This document shows positions 22,103 to 34,006 of a stretch of DNA of 64,000 nt, one piece after another (position 1 is the first letter of the stretch; each line of letters starts with the position of its first letter). The notes beneath the pieces were generated by a model, which saw only the letters and a program-made list of their open reading frames with translations, was not told the DNA's origin and ran no database searches. Made by a program: the position numbers and the translations under genes. Location: NCBI GenBank assembly GCA_021399435.1, contig JAJTUP010000063.1:248001-312000 (forward strand), read 5' to 3'. Source of the DNA: Diaporthe sp. PMI_573 (lineage: Eukaryota > Ascomycota > Sordariomycetes > Diaporthales > Diaporthaceae).

Positions 22103-23889
22103 ATGGACAGAATAACACCAAGCCCCAAACAAACCCTCCGCAAGCGAGCCTACACGAAATCTGGCTGCACTACTTGCAAGTAAGAGCCTGCCACCGTCCG
22201 ACTTTCCGAGTAGCCAGGCGCTTCTGACGTATTATGACCCGCTCTACCTACAGGATCCGACGACTCAAATGTGACTAGGGACGACCCGGTTGCTAACGAT
22301 GCATTTCGACCGGCCGCGTGTGCGACGGATATGGCATCTGGGGAGGAGGATCGGGTTTGAGCGCATCGACACTCAACACTATCCGAGGAAATCGAACTCT
22401 GCGCGGTATGTCGATGCGGCTTCGAGTCGGCCCGAGAAATGGCCTGGAGCAAGCCAGCTTTGACTGGTTCCGAAGTCGAGCCGCTGTCAAGCTGTGCGGT
22501 GTTTTCGGGTCGCGATTCTGGGATACATTGGTCTTGCAGGCGAGCATGACAGCACCGGCAGTATTGCATGCACTTCTGGCCTTGAGTTCTGCCCACAAGG
22601 CGGAGATGACTGGAAGATGCCCTCCGGAGCGAGAAGAACCGACCAAACAAGCTCGCGAACAGGACACACAATTTACGCTGGAACAGTACAACAAGGCTAT
22701 TTCTTGTCTTCGGCCGTATTTTCTCAAGACGGACCACGACGATGAATCGACTCGTGTGGTTCTCATTACCTGTATGGTCTTTGTATGCTTGGAGCTTCTT
22801 CAAGGGAGGTATGACGAGGGCCAGACTCACCTCCAGAGTGGACTGTATCTCCTGAGCCAGCTCCAAGCTAAACAATGTCCTGTTGGGACCGAGGGCGTTC
22901 TTGTCCTAGGCAACCTTCAAGAATCCTACAACGATTGCTACTTGGTCGAGGTATATTCCCGTCTTTACGCCCAGTCGGCATTTTATGGACAACCCCCGTG
23001 GCCCTTTTGCAAGCCGGCCGCTATCGCCAGTGTAAACCCTGGCGCAGCCATTCAACCCCCGCCTCCGCTTTTCGGCTCCTTGAACCAGGCGAGACAGTAT
23101 CTGGACGGAATCTTCAACGCCATCCATTGCCTCACGGCACGCTGTCCGAAGAAACAAATTGTCCAGGTGGCGCCCAAAACGTGGCTTGACACGCAAAGTC
23201 GCATTCAGACATATCTAAGGCTCTGGCACCAGGCCTACAAGGCTTCCCGGCTGAACCTGATCTCGCAGCTCAATACACGAGACGCGCTATCCTACCCTCT
23301 CTTGACGGTATATCACGCCATGGCGTTCGTCATGGTCGCGACATGTCTTGCCTCGCCAGATGAGGCCATATTTGACTCTTTCGAAGCCACCTTCGCCTCT
23401 TTGGTGTCGACTTGCGAGGAGATGCTAATAACAGCAGCTCCGCTCAAAGTAGTAGACACGGCGGCGGGACATTGTTCGGAGATATTCAGCTTCACGGCTG
23501 ACATCGGGCTGATCCCGCCGTTGTACTACTCAGCTCTCAAATGCCGGGTCCCCTCTCTCAGGCGTCGGGCTATCAACCTACTGGAGACCGACACGCATAG
23601 GGAAAGCTTCTGGGATGGGACTATTGCGGCAAAGATTGCCCGCAAGGTGGCTATGATAGAGGAACAGGGTCTCGGGAGTGATGCGTCCTACATCGACATG
23701 GACCCTGGCTCGACATATCACAACACCGACGATGCGCAATCGTCTTGCTTGAAAGTGCCGGAGTGGCATCGAGTTCACGGAATTGTCCTAACACTCCCTG
23801 GTGGCCTGTCAAGGGAGGCCACTGTGGCATGTAAACGGAGGGGAAGAGACGGAGAGTGGGAGTCATTAGAGAAGACATTCACGGTGTAG
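22103..23889 (+). pseudogene. Zn2Cys6 transcription factor with stops in the zinc cluster
   Basis: Exon 1 (22103-22179) encodes MDRITPSPKQ.. up to SGCTTCK, and a 74-nt intron (GTAAGA..CTACAG) joins it to IRRLKC. The frame then continues through the zinc cluster with perfect CX2CX6CX6CX2CX6C spacing, but TAG (22276-22278) and TAA (22294-22296) interrupt it. Beyond them the same frame is open for over 500 codons and shows the fungal-specific regulatory domain of the DUF3468/Fungal_trans_2 type (FWDTLVLQASMTAPAVLHAL). The second stop sits where Gln is usual (CAA to TAA, a C-to-T change). I see no acceptor that would skip both stops and keep the cysteines. A protein lacking the DNA-binding domain could still be made from an internal ATG near 22408. 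Confidence 0.8.
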
Positions 23890-24790
23890 ACTACTATTTA
23901 ACGTACTCTTCCTAGGGCAAGGTCGCTTATCGAAGGAATACATGCAACCTCTCAATGCGGCACACGTTACGTGTCTTACGATAATCATGGGTAGTTGTCA
24001 CCCAGCCGCCTAGCATTGGCATCAGCACTTGGCGGTCAGTGACTAACGCTACTTCAATCAAGCGGACTATCACCGAGGCGAGGGTGGATTGATTGACTTG
24101 TCTTGTTCTAGGTACAAAACGCGACCTACAGCGCGTTGTAAATGGGGTGAATCCCGATATGCACCTTGCTAGACTAATCTGTCTAACCGGACCAGATATT
24201 CATGCTAGGTGGGGCATGGTCAAGGCCATGTCCAAGTACTTCTACCTTGACTCCACCACTTCAACCTACAACAGCTATGAATGACCGTGAATGAAGCTTC
24301 CCAGTAACAATAACTGGCATGTGGTGCCGCACCTGGCGCCGTAATCAGGGCGCCCCACATATATGTTAGGTTGCCTATTCATCAGACAAGCTAAGTCAGC
24401 ATAAATATTCCGTGCGTGGCGACCTAAATGCCGCCTGATTCCTTGCTGGTGAAGACGTCAGGTATTAATGTGAAATCCTGTCCGACAGCTAACCAATTCT
24501 TAACGTCCCTAACGTTATCTCGGCGCTGCGCTTTCTACCTCAGCTTCGCTTCAGAACCTTTGTGTAAATTATCTAGTTTATATTTATTATACCCATTCGT
24601 AAATAAATTATTATCCAAATCCTGAGATTATAACTTTAATATCATAATTTCGATAAGATTCCGGATGCTAAATCACGCCACATTACTGAAACTACATATT
24701 GCCATTGCCAAAACGAAGACTGGGAACCTGCGAGTAAAGCGGAGGTGTGCAGAAGCCTTGACATCAAATGTTGCTTCAAGTTTCCGAACG
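23890..24790. other. intergenic, no gene recognised
   Basis: The right half (about 24540-24680) is AT-rich. No open frame resembles a known protein. Confidence 0.5.
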
Positions 24791-26602
24791 CTATCGACGG
24801 TATAAATCCAACGCATTTCCATTAATTAATTCAATGCCCTCCTTTCGGAAATCGTCCACTTCTGTTTGACTTGTAACATTGGCATCGAAGACAAGATTTG
24901 TCGGATTGTCCACGGAGTATTTCGACCACACACTGACATTCCCCGGCCTGCCTACCCACGCGGCGTTTGGGTCAAGATCGCTGATAAAACCGGCCCAGCT
25001 GCTCGACATCAGCCTTGCCAGCTCAAAGTGGCTGTCCGGCATCCCCTCAAAGGGCAGGATGTCGGGCCTGTACCCGGTGCCAATGTAGTTGCGGAACATG
25101 TACCCGATCTCCTTAAAGTGTCCCGCGCCAACCTCAGGCGGCACGCCGTGCGGGATCGCGTTGAAGCGATACGAGTACGCGGACAGGCTGTGGGCAGCCC
25201 AGGTCGCAGCCGTCTGCCGGCGCGCGGCTATGAAGAAGACGTCGCCCCAGTAGGAGGCGCTCCGGCGGAACTGAGCCCCGTATGGGGGCCCGGGGCGCTG
25301 CTGGCCGAGGCTAGCGACCACGTTCACGGAGAGATCATCGGGATAGGCCTGCAGGATTTGGTCTTGAAACGGTGCCGGGAGGCTCGCAAGAGTGGCCTTG
25401 AAGTCTGCCGTGGTGTTGATGCCCAGCGGGCCGAAAGAGGCCCCTTCATCACTGTTCGCGCCGACGATGAGTGGTACACGTAGGAACTCCCCGCGCTGGA
25501 GATGTACGCTGCCGTAGGTTTGAACGATATCCCCGTCAATCACAGGGCTGAGATTCCCGTGTGCCAAGTACAACGCACCCAGGGTGGCGTTGAGCTGTTC
25601 GAAAGGTACCTGCCGCAGGCACTGCACCGGGTCTGATGTGGAGCTGCACCCCGTGTTGGAAACAACCTCGTCGAACTGGGACTGGTATGCATTATTTCCA
25701 CCCTGGGCTGCGTAGAAAATAGGATTCCCGGACTGCAATATCGCCGCCCGGAAGAGGCTGTCGTTCCTCCCGGCGTACGCTGTCAAATGCAGACCCACGC
25801 TTGCAGCACCCGCCGATTCTCCAAATATGGTGACTTTGGTATTGTCGCCTCCGAAAGCTGCAATGTTCTCTTGCACCCAATGCATTGCGAGGCGCTGGTC
25901 GCGAAGGCCGGTGTTGGTCAGCCCTTCACTCGCGAGTTCATTGGAATTCAAGAAGCCTATCGCGACCCAGACGTTAGCTAAGTCAGACTTTCCGATTGAT
26001 CATTCAAGAAGTCTATATTCTTGATACGCCGTACGTACCCCATGCATGTAGGCGGTAGTTGATAGAGACGCCGATGAATGGCATCCCAATCTTGACGGAT
26101 TGGTCAACGATGAAGGAGAGGTTGTAGCGCTGGTCTCCACCGCCGCCATTGGTGTAGCCACCTCCATGGATCCAAAACGCAACCGGGAGAGGTTGTTCGG
26201 TGTAGCCTGAAGGTCGTACTACGTTGAGCGTAAGACAGTCTTCTGATTGATTGTAGAATGTTTGGTCTAGCTAGGACCGTAGTCATTAGCGATGTTGGAT
26301 ACCGACTAGGATACTGGTAGACATGATCAACTTACACCGTAGCCAACACATAAGGGCGAGTAGGTCCAGGCTTCGCGGGCGCCCTCCCAAGTGTCGTTCA
26401 GAGATTGCGCTTGTCGAAATCGCAGGTCCCCAGATGGAGGCTGCGCATATGGCATTCCGAGGAAGAAGTCTTGGTTGTACTCCGCAGAGTACCGGCCAAT
26501 GTAGGTGCCATTCTTTACCTGTGCTGTTGGCGCATTCGTCGCGCCACCTAGAACTATCGTGCAAAGCGACAGCACGTGTAACAAATCAACGGTTGAATAC
26601 AT
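24791..26602 (-). CDS. secreted type-B carboxylesterase/lipase
   Basis: Exons 26602-26336, 26270-26039 and 25956-24791 give 554 residues, normal for fungal type-B carboxylesterases. A signal peptide starts MYSTVDLLHVLSLCTIVLGG. Landmarks in order: NGTYIGRYSAEYNQDFFLG, SEDCLTLNV, oxyanion-hole FWIHGGGY, nucleophile elbow GESAG (Ser about 214), acidic residue in SDEGASFG and the His of GAGHFKEI: a complete Ser-Glu-His triad. It probably hydrolyses ester or lipid substrates outside the cell. Introns are 65 nt (GTAAGT..CCTAG) and 82 nt (GTACGT..GATAG). An upstream in-frame Met at 26677 would bury the signal peptide, so 26602 was preferred. It is paralogous to the broken esterase at 56.1 kb. Confidence 0.92.
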
Positions 26603-27312
26603 CTTGTCAAGCATCCGTTGAAATGCGAAGATAAATGCTGGGTAGAAAAGCATTCTTCTCTCTGACCTCGATTCCAAAGCTCAGGTCAACGTAACCGTCT
26701 CTCTACTTGTCACTCTTGACGATCTCCCTCGGCAAATATTCTGGATGGCAGCGCGACCGGGGCATCTTGCTAGGGTTGTGACTCGTGATCTCCGCCCAAG
26801 CTACCTTGGCATTGTTGGGCAATGAGGGGAACCTTACCAAGTGTGGAGATTCGCGCACCGATTGTGTTTTTATCCATTGCCTTGATGAGAATATAGGTGG
26901 TGAGCTGAGGGTCTCCCCAAGTGTAGCGGATAGAAAGGTACATGGGTGGCTATTGCGGTCTTACGAGAGCGTTAAAGATTGTTTGGGCGAGATGTGCATA
27001 AGCGAAAGTCTTATCTGCATTGCTATCTGGGAGTTTCTTGTAATCAGAAGACGATGTCGAGAGAAGCTCACAGGAGGCTATCCCATTGCAGTTTAGCGGT
27101 GATTGGAGGAGGATTTGATGCTGATGCATATGAGTCTTAACGCCGGTTCCGGGCACCAATTGACGAAGGAAGTGTGTATCAAAAGCACCCGAGCGATGCT
27201 GTTGATAAACATCAAAGCTAAATGAGCCGATAAAAGTAGTGACATACAGTATACCTTGGAGTCTGGTCTGCGTATTGAGATACTTTCATCCTCATATCAG
27301 GCATCCTTCTTA
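26603..27312. other. intergenic, no gene recognised
   Basis: Promoter side of the esterase and 3' flank of the second HET gene. Open frames here lack family resemblance. Confidence 0.5.
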
Positions 27313-29565
27313 CTACGTATGGTGGATATATGTTAAGAAAACCATTCCCCCGGAGCGGACTTCAACTCCTTCGTTGATCACGACTGAGCAACCATCACTT
27401 CTCTCTGTCGGACAACTCTCTTCACTTCCTCTTATTTGGTCTACCTGTACAAGATGTGCTTCCAACCAGCGGTCAGGGCTCTGCATCCATTGGCCAGCTC
27501 GCAGAAGCTTGCAGAAACGGAGAGGTTGGCTAGAATGACGATACGTAACGCCAAGGAATAAGACACAGGCATCTTCTCCGCTTCCCAATCTCACCAAGAC
27601 CCCAGAGCTCGAAGCTGACATTTTAACAAGAACCATGCCTCTTGATGAATCAAAATGTCCCGGTGGGTATGTCTCGATTGAATCTCGTCTTTCGGAGCGA
27701 CCGATTCTCTCTGTGAGAAAGATGTTGCTTGTAGGCATTAGTTTCAGCCTCACAAAGGCCTCATCCAGATCTTCGCTTTGTTCGGCTTTGTAGACCGTCT
27801 CTTCTCTCCGTGGCCTATCGAGGGCGCGTACATTGTCAAGTACCAGCAGGAAACCATGTTGGAATGGTCGTGCGAGTCGATCATAACGAGCAGAGCAATC
27901 TTCGAGCCTCAGGGCGTCTGGTCTCGATCGAATGAGCAATTCAGGCTGGCATAGGGACCTCATAGGTTGTATGAAACAAGGGTCAGGGGGGAATGAGATT
28001 CTCTCCATTATCCCTGGCTGCCAATACCGGTAGTCGCTGTCGTCAGATTCGTCTCTGCTGTTATCTACAACCCTGTCTTCAAGGCGTCCGCGAATCGGTA
28101 TGGCCAGGTGGAAATTGTTCATTGAGCGCTTCAATTCCCCCAGATAATGAACGGTGGTACTCGGGCGCTCATATGTTGGGTCATACGTTGAGTGCATCTC
28201 ATAACTCTGTGCATTAAGTATGGCCAGATAGTAGGAAAAGGTCTGCACGACAGGAAGGCAAATGGAGAGGCCTGCATTTGTCATCATGAAGTTCCTCTTA
28301 TGAGTCAGATTAGACTTTGACTGGATATACCCGGCTGAGTATCTGAAGGCCTTAGGGTCTGGCGCAAGGAAGCTGACCTGTAGACCAGAAATGTTAGTTC
28401 GGGAAACCCGGTGCTGGAAGTGCCTTCTCTTTTCCGTCCTCCTCCCTTGTGCTTTTTGCTGCAGAGCCTGCGCACCATTCAAAGTACACAATAAAGGCAA
28501 GCAGATAATTACAATGTTACCGGAATATATTCTCGTTGGAAGCGCCAAGGCTCGGGCCTGAGTTTGAGAAGGATGACTAACCCAGTCTTTTGGGACCGAC
28601 GGGATCCATGCCCAACAGAAGATCGTGTGGTGATTTGAGACCTTGATGATCTCTTCTTGGAGTCGAACGAAAGCTTTGGACCCCTCCCCGTAGAGAAGAG
28701 GCATGTTGATATCGAATATACCCAACATGCAGTAGGCCATGTCCTCGATTCGTGTTGTGACTCTGCGGGACAGCCAAGCCATCTTCTGCGCTGCGCTGGC
28801 ATGGGAAAGAGCTCGTGATTCATCTCCCTTCAGGTACTCTGGATTGATACTGGTTGCGGAAGCAATGAACGAAGCAAGGGTTGAGCGAGACGCGATTCTG
28901 GACCAGTCTTTCGCGTAGAAGGCCATCTGAGTGGGGGCTAATAGTTCCTGCAGCGTCCAGCCGCGTGTGAACCATTTGCTTTTGCAAAATCGCTGCTTAT
29001 ATTCCAATGTCCTAAATCCTTCGTGAGTCGACGCTTGATGAATTATGCGGTGGTGTATCACAATGGAGAGTCAGAAATGCAGTTACCGAGATCCACGGTA
29101 TTGTGGCAGGGTGAAACCAGAATATTCTGACAAATCCCCGTGTTTTCTCATAGCCAACAATGAAACGCCACATATGCTATAGATTAGATAGTGGAGGACT
29201 TGAAAACCTTACATATGAACACATCCTGGTGGAAGTGGGTCCACGTCGCTAAGATAAGCGTAACAAATGCGAGAATTGCGATAGTAGGCGAACATTGAAT
29301 TAATGGCTTCGCTCAACTCGGATGAGCTCGTCTTGTCGATGCAGTTTGTGTCAACCCAGAGGTAATCCAAGCCATGTGCCTGGGCCTGCTCGCACGCCTG
29401 CACGATTTTATACCAGCCGGCTTTGCCCCGGCATTGGCCGAGATCTTGCCAGTCTTGGAATGTGACCTCCATTCCCCCACGTATGCGAGAGTATGGCATA
29501 ATCCGGTATGTCAAGGCCATAGAACTGGACGAGTTCCCAAGTCCTGGTGTTGATGAGTCTCATTA
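27313..29565 (-). pseudogene. HET-domain gene, signature motif out of frame
   Basis: The protein starts MRLINTRTWELVQFY, the usual N-terminus of this HET class, and later reads EVTFQDWQDLG, YLWVDTNCIDK, RICYAYLSDV, WFTRGWTLQELLAP and EDMAYCMLGIFDINMPLLY, all canonical. The expected DIPDYAILSHTWG is present only in another frame (about 29474-29515). An apparent extra AT (TATAT, about 29519-29523) and an apparent extra G before GAGGTC (about 29476) leave the frame net unchanged, so the ORF stays open but motif I is scrambled. Between PPGCVHM (about 29209) and the next conserved block (about 28990) no single clean intron restores the frame. Downstream, 28513-28381 has intron-like ends but is open. 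It could be a decaying allele or carry assembly errors. Confidence 0.6.
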
Positions 29566-29815
29566 TTTTCTGAGAAGGTTTGGTCGTCGCCCGTGAATGC
29601 TGAGATATGGAACGTCCTGGGGTGGCCTGGATCGCCGAATCGCGAAGAACTGGAAGGAGAAGGTTTTAGTAGTCAAGTGAGGCAGCCTTTGAGAGTACTA
29701 TCTCGATTACTTCAGAGGCAGACGTAAACGAAGTATCAATATAATACCGTTGACGACTGGAATGTGGTGGGGCATTACAAAAGGAAGCAAAGCTTTTGCA
29801 AATAGCCCATCTAAA

Positions 29816-29890
29816 TTTGAGAGAGTTCGTCCCCTCTTCAGATAGCTGACGTGAGATTCTTTGTGCTACCTTCCTGTCAAGGCTAGCAGC
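29816..29890 (-). repeat. dispersed repeat, copy 1
   Basis: About 75 bp shares blocks with 41915-41990: CCCCTCTTCAGA, then GCTGACGTGAGATT, CTTCC and GTCA..GGCT. Minus-strand translations of both copies run in parallel (RKVAQRISRQLSEEG versus WKVTQGISRQRSEEG), so the ancestor may have been coding. The frame of this copy is open for 78 codons (29902-29666). The family is unknown. Confidence 0.5.
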
Positions 29891-29953
29891 ACGCTTTCCC
29901 ATTACTTTGGTAAGGCTGCATGAGTAGAGGAGGAGTAAGGCTCCCCTGAACCA

Positions 29954-30541
29954 CTAGCTTTGGATTTCCTTGCTCAAGAATGCCTGTAGAGACTCGACAA
30001 TGACCTGGTGATCCTCCTCTTGGGCTAAACCACTCACAACGATCGCACCAATCGGTCCCTCCACGCCTTTTACACGGACGGGAAAACCACCACCGTGGAT
30101 CGCGTAGTCACCAGCTGCCTCGCCAAGTTGGAACCGTGCCTTGAACAAGTCCTCATTACCCAGCTCAAAGAGATGGTGGCCAGCCCAGGTACTCCACCCG
30201 AACCTGAGCACAAAATTCCTCTTGCGGGCCACCCAGTTGTCATTCTCTGGCACGGTCCCAGGTCGCGAGGTGGCGTGGAAGAGCAGTTGTTTGTTGTTCG
30301 CAAGTGTAATGTTCACTACTGCCGGATTCTCACTGACTTCCCTGAGCCGATTTCGAATTATAACTCCTATTTCAAAGGCATCCTCGGCTGTAAAATGTGG
30401 TAGCACAAGGGACTTTTCTTGAGCCGTAATTTTGTCAAACTGTCCTGGTAAGCCAGAATCTACATTATGGACACAGGATTTGAAATGGCAACGGGGAGAA
30501 CTCACGCCTGCCAATGGGGTGCCTAGCGGATTGGACGCCAT
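29954..30541 (-). CDS. UPF0303/heme-degrading-like (GlcG/HbpS fold) protein
   Basis: Exons 30541-30506 and 30439-29954 (66-nt intron GTGAGT..GGACAG, in frame either way) give 173 residues. WVARKRNFVLRFG, followed by DYAIHGGGFPVRVKG and the closing GAIVVSGLAQEEDHQVIV are hallmarks of the UPF0303 family (yeast YBR137W type), a small alpha/beta protein related to GlcG/HbpS. The biochemical role is not established. Its promoter carries CCGAAACTCCCC, the same 12-mer as in the transporter/regulator promoter to its right, so it may belong to that regulon. Without splicing, the extra 22 residues (SSPRCHF..) look unconserved. Confidence 0.85.
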   Translation of the reverse strand: MASNPLGTPLAGVSSPRCHFKSCVHNVDSGLPGQFDKITAQEKSLVLPHFTAEDAFEIGVIIRNRLREVSENPAVVNITLANNKQLLFHATSRPGTVPENDNWVARKRNFVLRFGWSTWAGHHLFELGNEDLFKARFQLGEAAGDYAIHGGGFPVRVKGVEGPIGAIVVSGLAQEEDHQVIVESLQAFLSKEIQS

Positions 30542-31650
30542 TGGAATTCCAGTGATTGACGAGAGAACCAATGTATGTAAAACAATGCGAGCAGTCCTCT
30601 AGTGTACACTTGTACTTCATAGAGCAGCATTTGCTTACCGTATTATAGTAAGAGCGAATTACAAATCTAATAAATCTTTCTCCGGCGAGAGTACCTAGCT
30701 CCATCTAGCCAGCAGCGGTTATGATATGGGTCTTCCATTTTGGGAAATGCCCGAAACTCCCCGGGGCGGCGCTAATACCCCAGATGGGCCCCTATGCCAC
30801 ACACCCTGCTGATGATACATGGTAGTACCCCGCCACGGAACCAGAACTCGGCGCCGATGTTAGGCTGCGTTATGCAATGCATCCTCGTGTTCACATTGAA
30901 CAGTCTTCAGGAAAATCCCCTGACTGGTTAGGCAACGTATCTTGATTGGCTACTCTGAGTGGAAATATTTTGCTGAACGGCTGATGATAAGTCCAGTTGG
31001 AAGTGATGTTTAAGCGGCAACCAGAATCTCGTAAAATAAAGATTGAAGGATTTCTCCAAACTGAAAAACAAAACAGTGATTTAGTTGCTTCTGTGGTAGG
31101 CAGTGTGCCGAAGCAATTCAATGTTGGTATACAAAGGGGCCGCTAATAGTTGATTGACCAACAAGGGTATCTTTTTATACCACCAGTACTCCTATCTTCT
31201 GGTCATCCTCTACGGACTGCAGAGCCTCAAGTCTCAAACTTCAAATGACATTGGCGAATACAAAGGACAAAATTGTCCTAGATCGGACCAATTCGCGTCT
31301 GTAGCTCCCTGCCGACCTCATGTGGCACACGCTAAAGGACAAGTGACTTACACATGTGCTCTTCTCAAACAGACTCTAGGTTGCTCCTACTACACTGTGC
31401 GGTACTAAAAATGAAGGATATCACTGGAGATCTTGAATAGATTACCAAATAAACAACTTATGAAAGCTTGGGTTCACTCAGTTTCTTGTCTTTTAGTTCA
31501 GGAGTTGAAGTAGAAAGTTTTGACGCCCACCTAACCCGAGAAACGACACAGGGAAATTTGTAATTGCAAGTTCAACTATGTTGAGGAGGTTTGGTGCTGG
31601 GAACAGACACCATGTCCGTCGCCGAAGGCACGCTGCCGATGTCAAGTGAC
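30542..31650. other. intergenic with one regulon motif
   Basis: Promoter of the UPF0303 gene on the left, 3' flank of the MFS transporter on the right. Apart from the motif at 30751 nothing was recognised. Confidence 0.5.
30751..30762 (+). promoter_or_regulatory. CCGAAACTCCCC motif upstream of UPF0303 gene
   Basis: The 12-mer sits in CCCGAAACTCCCCGG, about 210 bp upstream of the UPF0303 start. Exact copies occur in the MFS/Zn2Cys6 intergenic region, and a one-mismatch copy lies between the two Gfo/Idh/MocA genes. Confidence 0.6.
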
Positions 31651-33288
31651 TCAGGCTGTGTCCGATACCTGGGTCTCGGTTTTGCCAATGTGCTCAACGT
31701 GATTAGTAGTCTCGGCAATTTCGTCCGCAAGTTTGCCCTCTTTGGGGATATGCGCATCCTCTCCCTCGAACACCCGTGCTATCTCCTCAAGGCTGTGGCC
31801 TCTCGTCTCCGGAAATGTGAAATATATCACAACACCCCCACCAGAGAGAATGAACACGTACAGGAGGTAATATTTCCATTCAATGGCCTCGAGTGCGATG
31901 GGATTGATGAAGATGTTGAAGAAAACGGCTGTAGCCGTCGAGATCCACATCACAGAAAGGCCACGAGAGCGCAGGCTGTATTGCCAGATCTCGACCGGAT
32001 ACGCTGTCATCAGGGGAGTGAAAGCCAGGGAGAAGCAGCCATACATAAGAAAGAGGAACGGGACAACAGCAGTTCCAACCGCGGCTGATCGTCCATTGGC
32101 AAAGGTTGCAGAAAGTGCAGTGATCAGAATATAAGAGATGAGCATGCCAACGGTGGCCGCGAGGAAGAGAAAACGGCGCCCGACACGATCGACATTGAAC
32201 GCACCGGTCACAGCGCACACAAGATTCCAGATTTGCAAGAAGCCATTGACGAGAGTCTGCTGAGTGGCGGTCGTGATACCGATCGTGCTGAGCACCGGTG
32301 GCAGATAGTATCCTGCGACGTTCTGGCCGGCCCACTGGTCAAAGACTCCCAGGAAGACGGTGATGAATGTCCTTTTGCGGTTGGCAGGTGTAGCGATCAT
32401 ATCCCGGTACGACGTCTTTTTCTGGATCTCTGCCTCCATCTGGATGGTTCGGGTGATTTCTGCAAGCTCGAATGCCGCCAAAGGGGACGACTCGTCATCT
32501 TCTGCGTGGTACTTGACGAGGAATGCCCGAGTCTCCTTGTCTCGCTTCTTGGACGCCAAGAAACGTGGCGATTCCGGCATCATTATGAGCCCAGGGAGTG
32601 CAGCCACGGGAAGCAGCATTTGGAGGAGTGACGGGATGCGCCAAGACCAAGAATTGTCGTAGTTGCGAGTCCCGAATGTGGACCACGCAGCGAGGAAAGA
32701 GCCTAATTATTCTCAGCATTCATCCACGGGGGGCTCCTTGTATGCATCTTTTCAGGGTGAACACTTACCAACGTACCACCCGCACATGTAGAGACTGGTA
32801 AGAACACCGCGATGAGTTGGGTAAGCCGTTTCGGTCATCAACAGAGGTACGCAACCGCCGAAGAAGGCACTCGCAATGCCGACAATGATTCGTGATGCGA
32901 CAAACATCGGAACATTTGTAGCTCCAGTCTGGAGACCCACGCCGAGGCATAGAAACGAGTAGCCCATAAAGATTGTTGGTTTGCGACCAAAGCGATTGGA
33001 CGACCATGCGACAACAGGATAAAAGAATATGCTGCCCAGATTTTGTGCCCCGCTGATGAATCCGAGCCAAGCGCCGCTGGGATGCTTCATGAACGATTGC
33101 CAGGGTGGGAGAGCAAGCAAGCCGTTCAGCATCGATCCATCATAGCCGTTCCCCGAGGAGAGGAGGAAAAGGCTCATGATGCAGAAGTTGAGGTAAACTT
33201 GGTTCCGCTTCTTGTACCATGGTTTGTCGTTTGAAGGTAAAACTGCGGCGAGCTCAGCTCCCACAGATTTGAAAGTGTTGGCAGTCAT
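31651..33288 (-). CDS. MFS sugar transporter
   Basis: Exons 33288-32769 and 32702-31651 (66-nt intron, GTAAGT..AATTAG) give 523 residues with a join reading YVGSFLAAW. Sugar-porter signatures are present: RFGRKPTIF after TM2, PESPRFLASKKR before the central loop, DRVGRR in the second half and PETRGHSLEEI after TM12. It should be a 12-helix plasma-membrane hexose/disaccharide-type proton symporter; the opening (NGYDGSMLNGLLALPPWQ) resembles fungal lactose/hexose permease relatives. The gene is divergent from the Zn2Cys6 regulator and shares two motif copies with it, suggesting substrate-induced control. Confidence 0.92.
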
Positions 33289-33618
33289 GTTGAAACGATA
33301 GCATCGACTCTAGGAATAACAAGACCAAGGCCTGCATTCGCCCATGGTGTTCTCGCTCGGAGAGATCAGTTCGAGAAGTGGTGGACTATATGTAGGACTG
33401 AATCATGGATGGGCCTTTAGGTTGTAATTAGGTCCCGGATGTCAGGGCCCGTACACACTGCCATCCCTGCATCCCGGCTGCCATCCCCATGGGGAACTGC
33501 CTCTAGGGCGGAGGTTGCGGGGTGACCCATGGCGCTGTTCAGTTGTCAAAGACATTAGCGGATCAGGGCTCGGATCAGAGAAACACCCGCTGGGAGTGCC
33601 ATTGCATCTGAGCCTTGC

Positions 33619-33630
33619 GGGGAGTTTCGG
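33619..33630 (-). promoter_or_regulatory. CCGAAACTCCCC motif (inverted copy)
   Basis: GGGGAGTTTCGG on the plus strand is the exact reverse complement of the motif. It lies about 330 bp upstream of the MFS start. Confidence 0.6.
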
Positions 33631-33994
33631 CCCCTTATGTCGGCTCAACCAGCTTCACTGCCGTACCACCAATACACACCTATTTGGTGCCAAAGTTTGG
33701 TTGAATATACATGGTAGTATATAATTACTATCTAGCCGGTCCTGACGTACTCAGGAGAAGGTACTTCTATTCTATCTCCCTTGGCCTCCCCTTGTACGGC
33801 CTCTAGTGTACGCTTCTGTAGATGTATGTCTCCAGGGACGATCAAGTTGGGCATCTTCAAATGTGGGGATTTGCAGAAATGCGAGTCGGCTCGATGCCAC
33901 CGGAACGCGGGGTATCCTGGGTCTCGGACACTCGCCGTGCAAATGTGGTTGGCGTCCAGGCCAAACGCATAATGACTACTTGGCTACTTCATGT

Positions 33995-34006
33995 CCGAAA
34001 CTCCCC
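33995..34006 (+). promoter_or_regulatory. CCGAAACTCCCC motif, regulator-proximal
   Basis: Exact 12-mer about 190 bp upstream of the preferred start of the Zn2Cys6 regulator (about 100 bp before the alternative ATG). Confidence 0.6.

Noticed and set aside
24866..25483. 205-codon plus-strand frame
   Set aside because: Antisense shadow of the GC-rich carboxylesterase; Arg/Gly/Pro/Val-rich composition with no family signature.
6309..30541. A secondary-metabolite gene cluster around the acyltransferase
   Set aside because: No polyketide synthase, NRPS, terpene cyclase or prenyltransferase is present; the genes fall into separate small sets.
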